64,000 nt of DNA. Origin: Bradyrhizobium sp. 132 (GTDB lineage: Bacteria > Pseudomonadota > Alphaproteobacteria > Rhizobiales > Xanthobacteraceae). The notes beneath the pieces are model-generated. The model saw only the letters and a list, made by a program, of their open reading frames with translations. It made no database searches and was not told the DNA's origin. The translations under genes were made by a program, and so were the position numbers. The stretch spans positions 1 through 64,000 of the forward strand of contig NZ_JADPKY010000106.1 in assembly GCF_023074185.1 (NCBI RefSeq), in the 5' to 3' direction. Below are positions 51,676-59,633 of the stretch, one piece after another (the first letter of the stretch is position 1; every line of letters begins with the position of its first letter).

Positions 51676-52551
51676 ATGTCCAGGAAGCATCCGATCATCT
51701 CCATCACCGGCTCCTCCGGCGCCGGCACAACCTCGGTCAAGAAGACCTTCGAACAGATATTCTTCCGCGATAAGGTCAACGCCGCCTACATCGAAGGCGA
51801 CGCCTTCCATCGCTACGATCGCGCGGAGATGCGCACGCAGATGGCGAAGGAGGCCGATCGCGGCAACAGGCATTTCAGCCATTTCAGTCCCGAGACCAAT
51901 CTGTTCGAGGAGCTGGAGCGGGCGTTCCGCGACTATGGCGAGACCGGCACGGCGACGACGCGGCACTATGTCCACGACGCCGAGGAATCCGCGCTGCATG
52001 GCGCCGCACCAGGCACCTTCACCGAATGGAAACGGCTGCCGGAGAGCTCCGATCTGCTGTTCTACGAGGGCCTGCATGGCGCCGTCGTCACCGACAAGGT
52101 CAATGTCGCGCGTTATGCCGACCTCAAGATCGGTGTCGTGCCCGTCATCAATCTCGAATGGATCCAGAAGCTGCACCGCGACCGTAGTGCGCGAGGCTAT
52201 TCGACCGAGGCCGTCACCGACACCGTTCTGCGGCGGATGCCTGACTACATCCACTATATCTGCCCGCAATTTTCCGAGACCGACATCAACTTCCAGCGCG
52301 TGCCGACGGTGGACACCTCCAATCCGTTCATCGCGCGCTGGATCCCGACGCCGGACGAATCGATGGTCGTGATCCGCTTCAAGAACCCGCGCGGCATCGA
52401 CTTCCCCTATCTGCTCTCGATGCTGCCGCAAAGCTGGATGTCTCGCGCCAATTCGATCGTGTGCCCCGGCGCGAAGCTCGACCTCGCGATGCAGCTGATC
52501 CTGACGCCGCTGATCATGCAGCTCATCGAGCGCAAGCGAAACCTGAAGTGA
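51676..52551 (+). CDS. cbbP: Phosphoribulokinase
   Basis: A 291-residue bacterial-type (class I) phosphoribulokinase. The P-loop is ISITGSSGAGTTSVKKTFEQ; EGDAFHRYDRAEMRTQMAKE includes the catalytic acid and substrate Arg/His; HDAEESALHGAAPGTF and FYEGLHGAVVTDKVNVARYA carry the second acidic region. It phosphorylates ribulose 5-phosphate to ribulose 1,5-bisphosphate with ATP, the committed step before RuBisCO. It starts 12 bases after cbbF and ends 16 bases before cbbT. Confidence 0.95.
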   Translation: MSRKHPIISITGSSGAGTTSVKKTFEQIFFRDKVNAAYIEGDAFHRYDRAEMRTQMAKEADRGNRHFSHFSPETNLFEELERAFRDYGETGTATTRHYVHDAEESALHGAAPGTFTEWKRLPESSDLLFYEGLHGAVVTDKVNVARYADLKIGVVPVINLEWIQKLHRDRSARGYSTEAVTDTVLRRMPDYIHYICPQFSETDINFQRVPTVDTSNPFIARWIPTPDESMVVIRFKNPRGIDFPYLLSMLPQSWMSRANSIVCPGAKLDLAMQLILTPLIMQLIERKRNLK

Positions 52552-52567
52552 ACAAGGGGAGTATCCG

Positions 52568-54589
52568 ATGAACATCTCCGTCCACGCCGAAGCCGACCTC
52601 TCGGCGGTCGCGCACAACGATCTCGCCAACGCGGTTCGCTTCCTTGCGGTCGACGCCATCGAGACCTCGCAGTCCGGCCATCCCGGCCTGCCCATGGGCA
52701 TGGCCGATGTCGCGACCGTGCTGTTCTCGCGATTCCTGAAATTCGACTCGGCTCACCCCAATTGGCCGGACCGCGATCGCTTCGTGCTGTCGGCGGGCCA
52801 TGGCTCGATGCTGCTCTATGCACTGCTCCATCTCACCGGCGGCAATGTCAGCCTCGACGACATCAAGGCGTTCCGGCAATGGGGCTCCAAGACGCCGGGC
52901 CATCCCGAATATGGCCACACGCCGGGGGTCGAGACGACGACTGGTCCGCTGGGCCAGGGGATTGCGACCGCGGTCGGCATGGCACTCGCCGAGCGAATGG
53001 GCAATGCGCGGCACGGCGAAGGCCTTGTCGATCATTTCACTTATGTGATCGTCGGCGACGGCTGTCTGATGGAAGGCATTAGCCAGGAGGCGATCTCGCT
53101 CGCGGGCCATCTCCAGCTTGCGCGCCTGATCGTGCTGTTCGACGACAACGGCATATCCATTGACGGCCCGACCTCGCTCGCGACCTCCGACGACCAGCTC
53201 GCGCGCTTCGCCGCCTCCGGCTGGTCGGTGCGCCGTGTTGAGGGGCACGATCCCGAAGCAGTTGCGCAGGCGATTGCGGAGGAGCGTGAGAGCGCAAAGC
53301 CTTCGCTGATCGCCTGCCGCACCATCATCGGCTATGGCGCGCCGGATCGTCAGGGCACTGAGAAGGCGCATGGCGCTCCGCTCGGTGCTGAACAGACGGC
53401 GGCAGCACGGCGAACGCTCGGCTGGGACTATCAACCGTTCGTGGTGCCTGTCACGATCATGAAAGCATGGCGGATGATCGGGCAGCGCGGGCAGGTCGAG
53501 CGTCTTGCCTGGCTCGATCGCTATGAACGCGCGACGCCCGAGCAGCGCGACCTGTTTGTCGAGGGCAAGGCGGTTGCCCTGCCGAACGCCTATGCCCAGG
53601 CCTTGGCGAAATTACGCGAACGCTTTGCCACCGAGCGTCCCAAGCTCGCGACGCGGCAGGCTTCGCAACAAGTGCTTGACGGCATCGCCGGGACGATCCC
53701 CGGGCTGGTCGGCGGCTCCGCAGACCTGACGCATTCGAACCTGACGCATGCCAAGGCGCAGGCTCCGGTGAAGCGCGATGCGTTCGCCGGCGATTACATC
53801 CATTACGGCATTCGCGAGCATGCCATGGCGGCCGCAATGAACGGCCTCGCGCTGCACGGCGGCTTCATTCCCTATGGCGGCACCTTCCTCGCCTTCTCCG
53901 ACTACAGCCGTCCGGCGATCCGCCTTGCGGCCTTGATGCGGATCCGCGTCATTCATGTGATGACCCACGACTCCATCGGCCTGGGTGAGGACGGCCCCAC
54001 GCACCAACCGGTCGAGCATCTCACAGCGCTCCGCGTCATTCCGAACTTGCTCGTGTTCCGACCGGCCGACGCGGTGGAGACGCTGGAAGCGTGGGATTGC
54101 GCGCTCGGATCCGAAAATCGCCCCTCTGTGCTGTGCCTGTCGCGTCAGGCGCTGCCGACCTTCCGCAGCGATGTCCGCGGTAGAAACCGCGTCGCACGGG
54201 GCGCCTATCTCATCGTTTCGCCCGACGGCGGCCGCGACGTGACGCTCATCGCAACAGGGTCGGAAGTGTCCATCGCGCTGGAAGCGGCTCGCCTGCTGGC
54301 CACCGAGCACGTCCGCGCGGCCGTGGTCTCCGCTCCCTGCTTCGCGTTGTTCGAGGAGCAGCCGGAGGACTACCGCGCTGCCGTGCTCGGCACTGTGCCA
54401 CGGGTGGGCATCGAGGCGGCAGTCGCCGGCGATTGGCATCGATGGATCGGCACTGACGGCGAATTCGTCGGCATGCGCGGCTTCGGTGCTTCGGCGCCGG
54501 CCCCGGTGCTCTACCGCGAGTTCGGCATCACGCCGCAAAGCGTTGCGGAAGCGGCCCGGCGGGCGATTGCCCGTGCCGGCAAGCAATAA
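52568..54589 (+). CDS. cbbT: Transketolase
   Basis: A 673-residue thiamine-diphosphate transketolase. The first domain has FLAVDAIETSQSGHPGLPMG, LSAGHGSMLLYALLHLTGG and the ThDP/Mg motif VGDGCLMEGISQEAISLAGH with FDDNGISIDG; the pyrimidine domain has YGIREHAMAAAMNGLALHGG and THDSIGLGEDGPTHQPVEH. It shuttles two-carbon units in RuBP regeneration. Length and motif order are normal. It is the third gene of the cbb operon, with 14 bases to cbbA. Confidence 0.95.
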   Translation: MNISVHAEADLSAVAHNDLANAVRFLAVDAIETSQSGHPGLPMGMADVATVLFSRFLKFDSAHPNWPDRDRFVLSAGHGSMLLYALLHLTGGNVSLDDIKAFRQWGSKTPGHPEYGHTPGVETTTGPLGQGIATAVGMALAERMGNARHGEGLVDHFTYVIVGDGCLMEGISQEAISLAGHLQLARLIVLFDDNGISIDGPTSLATSDDQLARFAASGWSVRRVEGHDPEAVAQAIAEERESAKPSLIACRTIIGYGAPDRQGTEKAHGAPLGAEQTAAARRTLGWDYQPFVVPVTIMKAWRMIGQRGQVERLAWLDRYERATPEQRDLFVEGKAVALPNAYAQALAKLRERFATERPKLATRQASQQVLDGIAGTIPGLVGGSADLTHSNLTHAKAQAPVKRDAFAGDYIHYGIREHAMAAAMNGLALHGGFIPYGGTFLAFSDYSRPAIRLAALMRIRVIHVMTHDSIGLGEDGPTHQPVEHLTALRVIPNLLVFRPADAVETLEAWDCALGSENRPSVLCLSRQALPTFRSDVRGRNRVARGAYLIVSPDGGRDVTLIATGSEVSIALEAARLLATEHVRAAVVSAPCFALFEEQPEDYRAAVLGTVPRVGIEAAVAGDWHRWIGTDGEFVGMRGFGASAPAPVLYREFGITPQSVAEAARRAIARAGKQ

Positions 54590-54603
54590 CAGGAGGAATT
54601 GTC

Positions 54604-55689
54604 GTGGCCCGTATCACCCTTCGTCAGCTGCTCGATCACGCCGCCAGTCACGGCTACGCGGTACCGGCGTTCAACATCAACAACATGGAGCAGGGCATCG
54701 CGATCATGCAGGCGGCGGCCGAGGTCGATGCGCCCGTCATCATCCAGGCTTCGCGCGGCGCGCGCAGCTATGCCGGCGACATCATGCTCTCGCACATGAT
54801 CGACGCGCTGGAGCGAACCTATCCAGACATCCCGCTCTGCATGCACCAGGACCATGGCAACGACGAGGCGACCTGTGCATCCGCGATCGCCCATGGTTTC
54901 ACCTCGGTGATGATGGACGGCTCGCTCGAGGCCGACGCCAAGACCGCGGCCGATTACGACTACAACGTCGCGATCACTCGCCGCGTCGTCGATCTCGCCC
55001 ATTGGGTCGGTGCCTCCGTCGAAGGCGAGCTCGGCGTGCTCGGCTCGCTCGAGCAAGGCGGTGGCGAGCAGGAGGATGGTCACGGCGTCGAGGGCAAAGT
55101 CAGCCACGACCAGCTGTTGACCGATCCCGACCAGGCGGTCGACTTCGTCCGCGCCACCAAGGTCGATGCGCTCGCGATCGCGATGGGCACCTCGCACGGC
55201 GCCTACAAATTCAGCCGCAAGCCGGACCGCGACATCCTGGCGATGCGGGTGGTCGAGGAGATTCATCGCCGGCTGCCGAACACGCATCTCGTGATGCACG
55301 GCTCTTCCTCGGTGCCGCAGCCGCTCCAGGACATGTTCAACGAGTTCGGCGGCGAGATGCCGCAGACCTGGGGCGTGCCGGTCGAGGAGATCGTCCGCGG
55401 CATCAAGAGCGGCGTGCGCAAGGTCAATATCGACACCGACTGCCGGTTGGCGATGACCGCGGTGTTCCGCAAAGTCGCCGCGCAAACACGATCCGAGTTC
55501 GATCCACGCAAATTCCTCAAGCCCGCGATGGGCGCGATGCGCGAGCTCTGCCGCGAGCGCTTCGAGCAGTTCGGCACCGCGGGACACGCGAGCCAGATCA
55601 AGGTCATTCCCTTGAGCGAGATGGCGCGGCGCTACCGCGCCGGCGAACTCGATCCGAGTGTCGACGCCCGCGAGCCCGTCGCGGCCTAA
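54604..55689 (+). CDS. cbbA: Class II fructose-bisphosphate aldolase
   Basis: A 361-residue zinc-dependent aldolase. The first zinc-ligand region is PLCMHQDHGNDEATCASAIA, the catalytic Asp lies within it, and VMMDGSLEADAKTAADYDYN, VEGELGVLGSLEQGGGEQED and LVMHGSSSVPQPLQDMF supply the other zinc and phosphate residues. It condenses dihydroxyacetone phosphate with glyceraldehyde 3-phosphate or erythrose 4-phosphate in the Calvin cycle. The start is GTG 54604 with AGGAGGAATT upstream. No cbbG (GAPDH) lies in this operon. Confidence 0.94.
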   Translation: MARITLRQLLDHAASHGYAVPAFNINNMEQGIAIMQAAAEVDAPVIIQASRGARSYAGDIMLSHMIDALERTYPDIPLCMHQDHGNDEATCASAIAHGFTSVMMDGSLEADAKTAADYDYNVAITRRVVDLAHWVGASVEGELGVLGSLEQGGGEQEDGHGVEGKVSHDQLLTDPDQAVDFVRATKVDALAIAMGTSHGAYKFSRKPDRDILAMRVVEEIHRRLPNTHLVMHGSSSVPQPLQDMFNEFGGEMPQTWGVPVEEIVRGIKSGVRKVNIDTDCRLAMTAVFRKVAAQTRSEFDPRKFLKPAMGAMRELCRERFEQFGTAGHASQIKVIPLSEMARRYRAGELDPSVDAREPVAA

Positions 55690-55720
55690 TCATTCAAAGA
55701 GAGAAGAGCAGGAGAGAGCC

Positions 55721-57181
55721 ATGAATGCACACGCAGGAACCGTCCGCGGCAAGGAAAGATATCGCTCTGGCGTGATGGAATACAAGCGCATGGGCTATTG
55801 GGAGCCCGACTATGTGCCGAAGGACACCGATGTCATCGCGCTGTTCCGCGTCACGCCGCAGGAGGGCGTCGACCCGATCGAGGCTTCGGCCGCAGTCGCC
55901 GGTGAATCCTCGACCGCGACCTGGACAGTGGTGTGGACCGATCGCCTGACCGCCGCCGAAAAGTATCGCGCAAAATGTTACCGCGTCGATCCGGTGCCGG
56001 GCACGCCGGGCTCGTATTTCGCCTACATCGCCTATGACCTCGACCTGTTCGAGCCGGGCTCGATCGCCAACCTCTCGGCCTCGATCATCGGCAATGTGTT
56101 CGGCTTCAAGCCGCTGAAGGCGTTGCGGCTGGAGGACATGCGTTTCCCGGTCGCTTATGTGAAGACGTTCCAGGGACCGGCCACCGGCATCGTGGTCGAG
56201 CGCGAGCGGCTCGACAAGTTCGGCAGGCCGCTGCTAGGCGCCACGGTGAAGCCGAAGCTCGGGCTTTCCGGTCGCAATTACGGCCGCGTCGTCTATGAGG
56301 CGCTGAAGGGCGGGCTCGACTTCACCAAGGATGACGAGAACATCAACTCGCAGCCCTTCATGCACTGGCGCGACCGTTTCCTCTACTGCATGGAAGCGGT
56401 GAACCGGGCGCAGGCGGCCTCCGGTGAGGCGAAGGGCACCTATCTGAACATCACGGCGGGAACGATGGAGGACATGTACGAGCGCGCCGAGTTCGCGAAG
56501 GAGCTCGGGTCGTGCATCGTCATGATCGATCTCGTGATCGGCTACACCGCGATCCAGTCCATGGCGAAATGGGCGCGGCGCAATGACATGATCCTGCATC
56601 TGCACCGCGCCGGTCACTCGACCTATACGCGGCAGAAGAGCCACGGCGTGTCGTTCCGCGTCATCGCCAAGTGGATGCGCCTTGCCGGCGTCGACCACAT
56701 CCATGCCGGCACCGTGGTCGGCAAGCTCGAAGGCGATCCCAACACCACACGTGGCTATTACGATGTCTGCCGCGAAGACTTCAACCCGACCAAGCTCGAA
56801 CATGGCCTGTTCTTCGACCAGTCCTGGGCGAGCCTGAACAAGATGATGCCGGTCGCTTCCGGCGGCATCCATGCCGGCCAGATGCACCAGCTGCTCGATC
56901 TCCTCGGCGAGGATGTCGTGCTGCAATTCGGCGGCGGTACCATCGGCCATCCCATGGGCATCGCGGCCGGCGCAATCGCCAACCGCGTGGCGCTGGAAGC
57001 GATGATCCTCGCCCGCAACGAGGGTCGCGACTACGTCCATGAAGGTCCGGAGATCCTGGCCAGGGCGGCCGAGACTTGCACGCCGCTGAAAGCTGCGCTC
57101 GAGGTCTGGAAGGACGTCTCCTTCAATTATCAATCCACCGACACGCCGGACTTCGTGCCGACCGCGCTCGAAACCGTTTGA
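55721..57181 (+). CDS. cbbL: RuBisCO large subunit, form IC
   Basis: A 486-residue red-type (form IC) large subunit. Active-site residues are present: Lys177 in LLGATVKPKLGLSGRN, the carbamylated Lys203 in GLDFTKDDENINSQPF, Lys335 of loop 6 in HAGTVVGKLEGDP, and LHLHRAGHSTYTRQKSHG for phosphate and His. It fixes CO2 onto RuBP in the cytoplasm. ATG 55721 has GGAGAGAGCC upstream; an in-frame start at 55658 lies inside cbbA and is rejected. It is followed 11 bases later by cbbS and later by cbbX, as in other red-type operons. Confidence 0.96.
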   Translation: MNAHAGTVRGKERYRSGVMEYKRMGYWEPDYVPKDTDVIALFRVTPQEGVDPIEASAAVAGESSTATWTVVWTDRLTAAEKYRAKCYRVDPVPGTPGSYFAYIAYDLDLFEPGSIANLSASIIGNVFGFKPLKALRLEDMRFPVAYVKTFQGPATGIVVERERLDKFGRPLLGATVKPKLGLSGRNYGRVVYEALKGGLDFTKDDENINSQPFMHWRDRFLYCMEAVNRAQAASGEAKGTYLNITAGTMEDMYERAEFAKELGSCIVMIDLVIGYTAIQSMAKWARRNDMILHLHRAGHSTYTRQKSHGVSFRVIAKWMRLAGVDHIHAGTVVGKLEGDPNTTRGYYDVCREDFNPTKLEHGLFFDQSWASLNKMMPVASGGIHAGQMHQLLDLLGEDVVLQFGGGTIGHPMGIAAGAIANRVALEAMILARNEGRDYVHEGPEILARAAETCTPLKAALEVWKDVSFNYQSTDTPDFVPTALETV

Positions 57182-57192
57182 GGAGATTTGAC

Positions 57193-57600
57193 ATGAAGTT
57201 GACCCAAGGCTGCTTCTCGTTCCTGCCCGATCTGACCGACGACCAGATCACCAAGCAGGTGCAATATTGCCTGACCAAAGGCTGGGCGGTGAACATCGAG
57301 TTCACCGACGATCCGCATCCCCGCAACACCTATTGGGAGATGTGGGGTCTGCCCATGTTCGATCTCCAGGACGCCGCCGGCGTGATGATGGAGCTCGCCG
57401 AATGCCGCAGAGTGTATGGCGACCGTTACATCCGCCTCAGCGGCTTCGACTCCAGCCATGGCTGGGAATCGGTGCGGATCTCGTTCCTCGTCAACCGCCC
57501 GCCGCAGGAGGCCGAGTTCGACCTGGTGCGGCAGGAGGTGGGCGGACGCGCGATCCGCTACACCACCGTGCGCCGGCAGCCCGCGCGCGCGTCAACCTAA
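57193..57600 (+). CDS. cbbS: RuBisCO small subunit, form IC
   Basis: A 135-residue small subunit. KLTQGCFSFLPDLTDDQITK and NIEFTDDPHPRNTYWEMWGL are conserved in form I small subunits, and the long C-terminal extension (FLVNRPPQEAEFDLVRQEVG, then RAIRYTTVRRQPARAST) is typical of the red type, where it forms a beta-hairpin in the central channel. AGGAGATTTGAC precedes ATG 57193. Two hairpins lie between it and cbbX. Confidence 0.95.
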   Translation: MKLTQGCFSFLPDLTDDQITKQVQYCLTKGWAVNIEFTDDPHPRNTYWEMWGLPMFDLQDAAGVMMELAECRRVYGDRYIRLSGFDSSHGWESVRISFLVNRPPQEAEFDLVRQEVGGRAIRYTTVRRQPARAST

Positions 57601-57615
57601 GTCGTCTCCTCCGCG

Positions 57616-57682
57616 CGGAGCACTCCCTGCTCCGTTTCCTTGGCGGACCACTGCTTCGCCGCTCCTCCCCCCGCGGCGAAGC
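57616..57682 (+). terminator. Tandem hairpins between cbbS and cbbX (attenuator or processing site)
   Basis: Hairpin 1 is CGGAGCA-CTCCC-TGCTCCG (57616-57634), followed by TTTCCTT. Hairpin 2 is GCTTCGCCGC-N10-GCGGCGAAGC (57653-57682), followed by TCTTTTCTTC. Both look like weak intrinsic terminators inside the operon and could make cbbX and cbbE less expressed than cbbLS, or protect the 3' end of a processed cbbLS mRNA. Confidence 0.65.
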
Positions 57683-57701
57683 TCTTTTCTTCGAGGTGCC
57701 G

Positions 57702-58637
57702 ATGCTGGATGTTCCCCACGTAACGACCGCCGAGCCCGGCGAGACCAATTTCGATCTCCGCAAGGAGGCCGTAGCAGCCGGCATCACCGGCACGCTGCAA
57801 CAGCTCGAGCAGGAGCTGATCGGATTGAAACCGGTGAAGAACCGGGTGCGCCAGATCGCGTCGCTCTTGCTGATCGAACGCATCCGGCAGCGCGCGGGAC
57901 TGGCTTCGTCGCCGACGACACTGCACATGTCGTTCACCGGCAATCCCGGCACCGGCAAGACGACCGTCGCGCTGCGCATGGCCAAGATCCTCCATGGTCT
58001 CGGTTTCGTGCGGCGCGGGCAGGTGATCTCGGTGACGCGCGACGATCTCGTTGGCCAGTATATCGGCCACACTGCGCCGAAGACCAAGGAGATCCTGAAG
58101 AAGGCGATGGGCGGCGTGCTGTTCATCGACGAGGCCTATTATCTGCATCGCCCCGACAACGAACGCGACTACGGCCAGGAGGCGATCGAGATTCTGCTCC
58201 AGGTGATGGAGAACCAGCGCGAGGACCTCGTCGTCATCCTTGCCGGCTATGGCGAGCGCATGACGAGCTTCTTTGCCTCCAATCCCGGCTTCCGCTCGCG
58301 CATTGCGCACCACATCGATTTCCCGGACTATGCGCAGGAAGAGCTTCTCGTCATTGCCGAGTTGATGCTGAGGGAGCGCGGCTATCGCCTCTCGGCGGCG
58401 GCGCGTGAAGCTTTCGAGAAGTACATCGCGCTGCGCCGGACCCAGCCGTTCTTCTCCAATGCGCGCTCGATCCGCAACGCCGTCGACCGCATCCGCCTGC
58501 GGCAGGCGGATCGCCTGGTGTCCGATCTCGACCGCATGCTCGATATCGCCGACCTCGAAACGATCGATCCCATGGACGTCCTGGCGAGCCGCGTTTTCAG
58601 CGGCGGTGCGGACGCGCAGAGGAGTGCGAAGCCATGA
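57702..58637 (+). CDS. cbbX: CbbX, AAA+ red-type RuBisCO activase
   Basis: A 311-residue AAA+ ATPase. Walker A is SFTGNPGTGKTTVALRMAKI and Walker B VLFIDEAYYLHRPDNERDYG; an Arg finger and sensor lie in SNPGFRSRIAHHIDFPDY. CbbX hexamers pull on the large-subunit C terminus to remove inhibitory sugar phosphates from form IC/ID RuBisCO. I start at ATG 57702 (TCGAGGTGCC upstream), beyond the two hairpins. Its TGA overlaps the ATG of cbbE. Confidence 0.95.
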   Translation: MLDVPHVTTAEPGETNFDLRKEAVAAGITGTLQQLEQELIGLKPVKNRVRQIASLLLIERIRQRAGLASSPTTLHMSFTGNPGTGKTTVALRMAKILHGLGFVRRGQVISVTRDDLVGQYIGHTAPKTKEILKKAMGGVLFIDEAYYLHRPDNERDYGQEAIEILLQVMENQREDLVVILAGYGERMTSFFASNPGFRSRIAHHIDFPDYAQEELLVIAELMLRERGYRLSAAAREAFEKYIALRRTQPFFSNARSIRNAVDRIRLRQADRLVSDLDRMLDIADLETIDPMDVLASRVFSGGADAQRSAKP

Positions 58638-59371
58638 CGAAAGAAATCCTCATCGCGCCTTCGATCCTGGCCGCGGATTTCGCGCGCCTCGGCGAGGAGA
58701 TCGCTGCGATCGACGCGGCGGGCGCCGACTGGATTCATTGCGACGTCATGGACGGGCATTTCGTCCCGAACATCAGTTACGGCGCCGACGTCATCAAGGC
58801 GATCCGGCCGCTGACGGCGAAGATTTTTGACGTTCATCTGATGATCGCGCCGGCCGATCCCTATCTCAAAGCGTTCGCGAAGGCCGGTGCGGATGTCATC
58901 ACGGTGCATGCCGAAGCCGGCGTCCATCTCGACCGCTCGCTCCAGGCCATCCGCGCGCTCGGCAAGAAGGCTGGCGTCAGCCTCTGTCCGGCGACGCCGG
59001 AAGCCGTGATCGAATACGTGATCGATCGTGTCGATCTCGTGCTGGTGATGACTGTCAATCCGGGCTTTGGCGGCCAGTCCTTCCTCGAGTCCCAGTTCGA
59101 GAAGATCAGGCGCATTCGAAGCTTGATCGGCGACCGTCCAATCCGGCTCGAAGTTGACGGCGGCATCACGCGCGACAATGCCGCTGCCGTGACCGCTGCG
59201 GGCGCCGATACGCTTGTGGCGGGTTCCGCTGTGTTTCGCGGCAAGAGCAGCGCGGACTATGCCGCGAACATCGCGGCCATTCGCGGCGCGGCGGAGGCCG
59301 GCAGAGTTCCGAAGTTGCAGGATGTCTCCGGAAGGCCGGCGCGTCTCGGCGAGACCGCGCTCATCCGGTAA
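58634..59371 (+). CDS. cbbE: Ribulose-phosphate 3-epimerase
   Basis: A 245-residue TIM-barrel epimerase. IAPSILAADFARLGEEIAAI, WIHCDVMDGHFVPNISYGAD (metal His and Asp), FDVHLMIAPADPYLKAFAKA and MTVNPGFGGQSFLESQFEKI are family motifs; LEVDGGITRDNAA carries the catalytic Asp. It interconverts ribulose 5-phosphate and xylulose 5-phosphate. The C-terminal 20 residues (VPKLQDVSGRPARLGETALI) extend beyond the usual fold. ATG overlaps the cbbX stop codon. It is the last recognisable gene of the operon. Confidence 0.95.
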   Translation: MTKEILIAPSILAADFARLGEEIAAIDAAGADWIHCDVMDGHFVPNISYGADVIKAIRPLTAKIFDVHLMIAPADPYLKAFAKAGADVITVHAEAGVHLDRSLQAIRALGKKAGVSLCPATPEAVIEYVIDRVDLVLVMTVNPGFGGQSFLESQFEKIRRIRSLIGDRPIRLEVDGGITRDNAAAVTAAGADTLVAGSAVFRGKSSADYAANIAAIRGAAEAGRVPKLQDVSGRPARLGETALIR

Positions 59372-59433
59372 ATACGGTATACAGGCGGGGGCCGATCCGG
59401 CGCCGGACTGGTTGTGCCAAGGCGTGCCACTTT

Positions 59434-59453
59434 CCTCCGGAGAAATACGGAGG
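59434..59453. other. Short inverted repeat CCTCCG-N8-CGGAGG after cbbE
   Basis: A 6-bp-arm dyad 63 bp after the cbbE stop codon. It could form a stem-loop at the 3' end of the operon mRNA, but it is not followed by a T-run, so it does not meet the usual terminator pattern. Confidence 0.3.
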
Positions 59454-59633
59454 ATGACGCACAAAATGATCAGCTCGTTTCAGGCCGGGGTAACCAACGC
59501 ATTGAGACGAAAGTTCGATTAACGCCCGTGCAATGCTATGCGTCGCAATCTGCGGTTGGAAACGCTGAGAGAGCGCGGGATGCGGATCGAATATCTGCGG
59601 GCATGAGGCCTGCACGCGGCGGGGAGCGATGGC

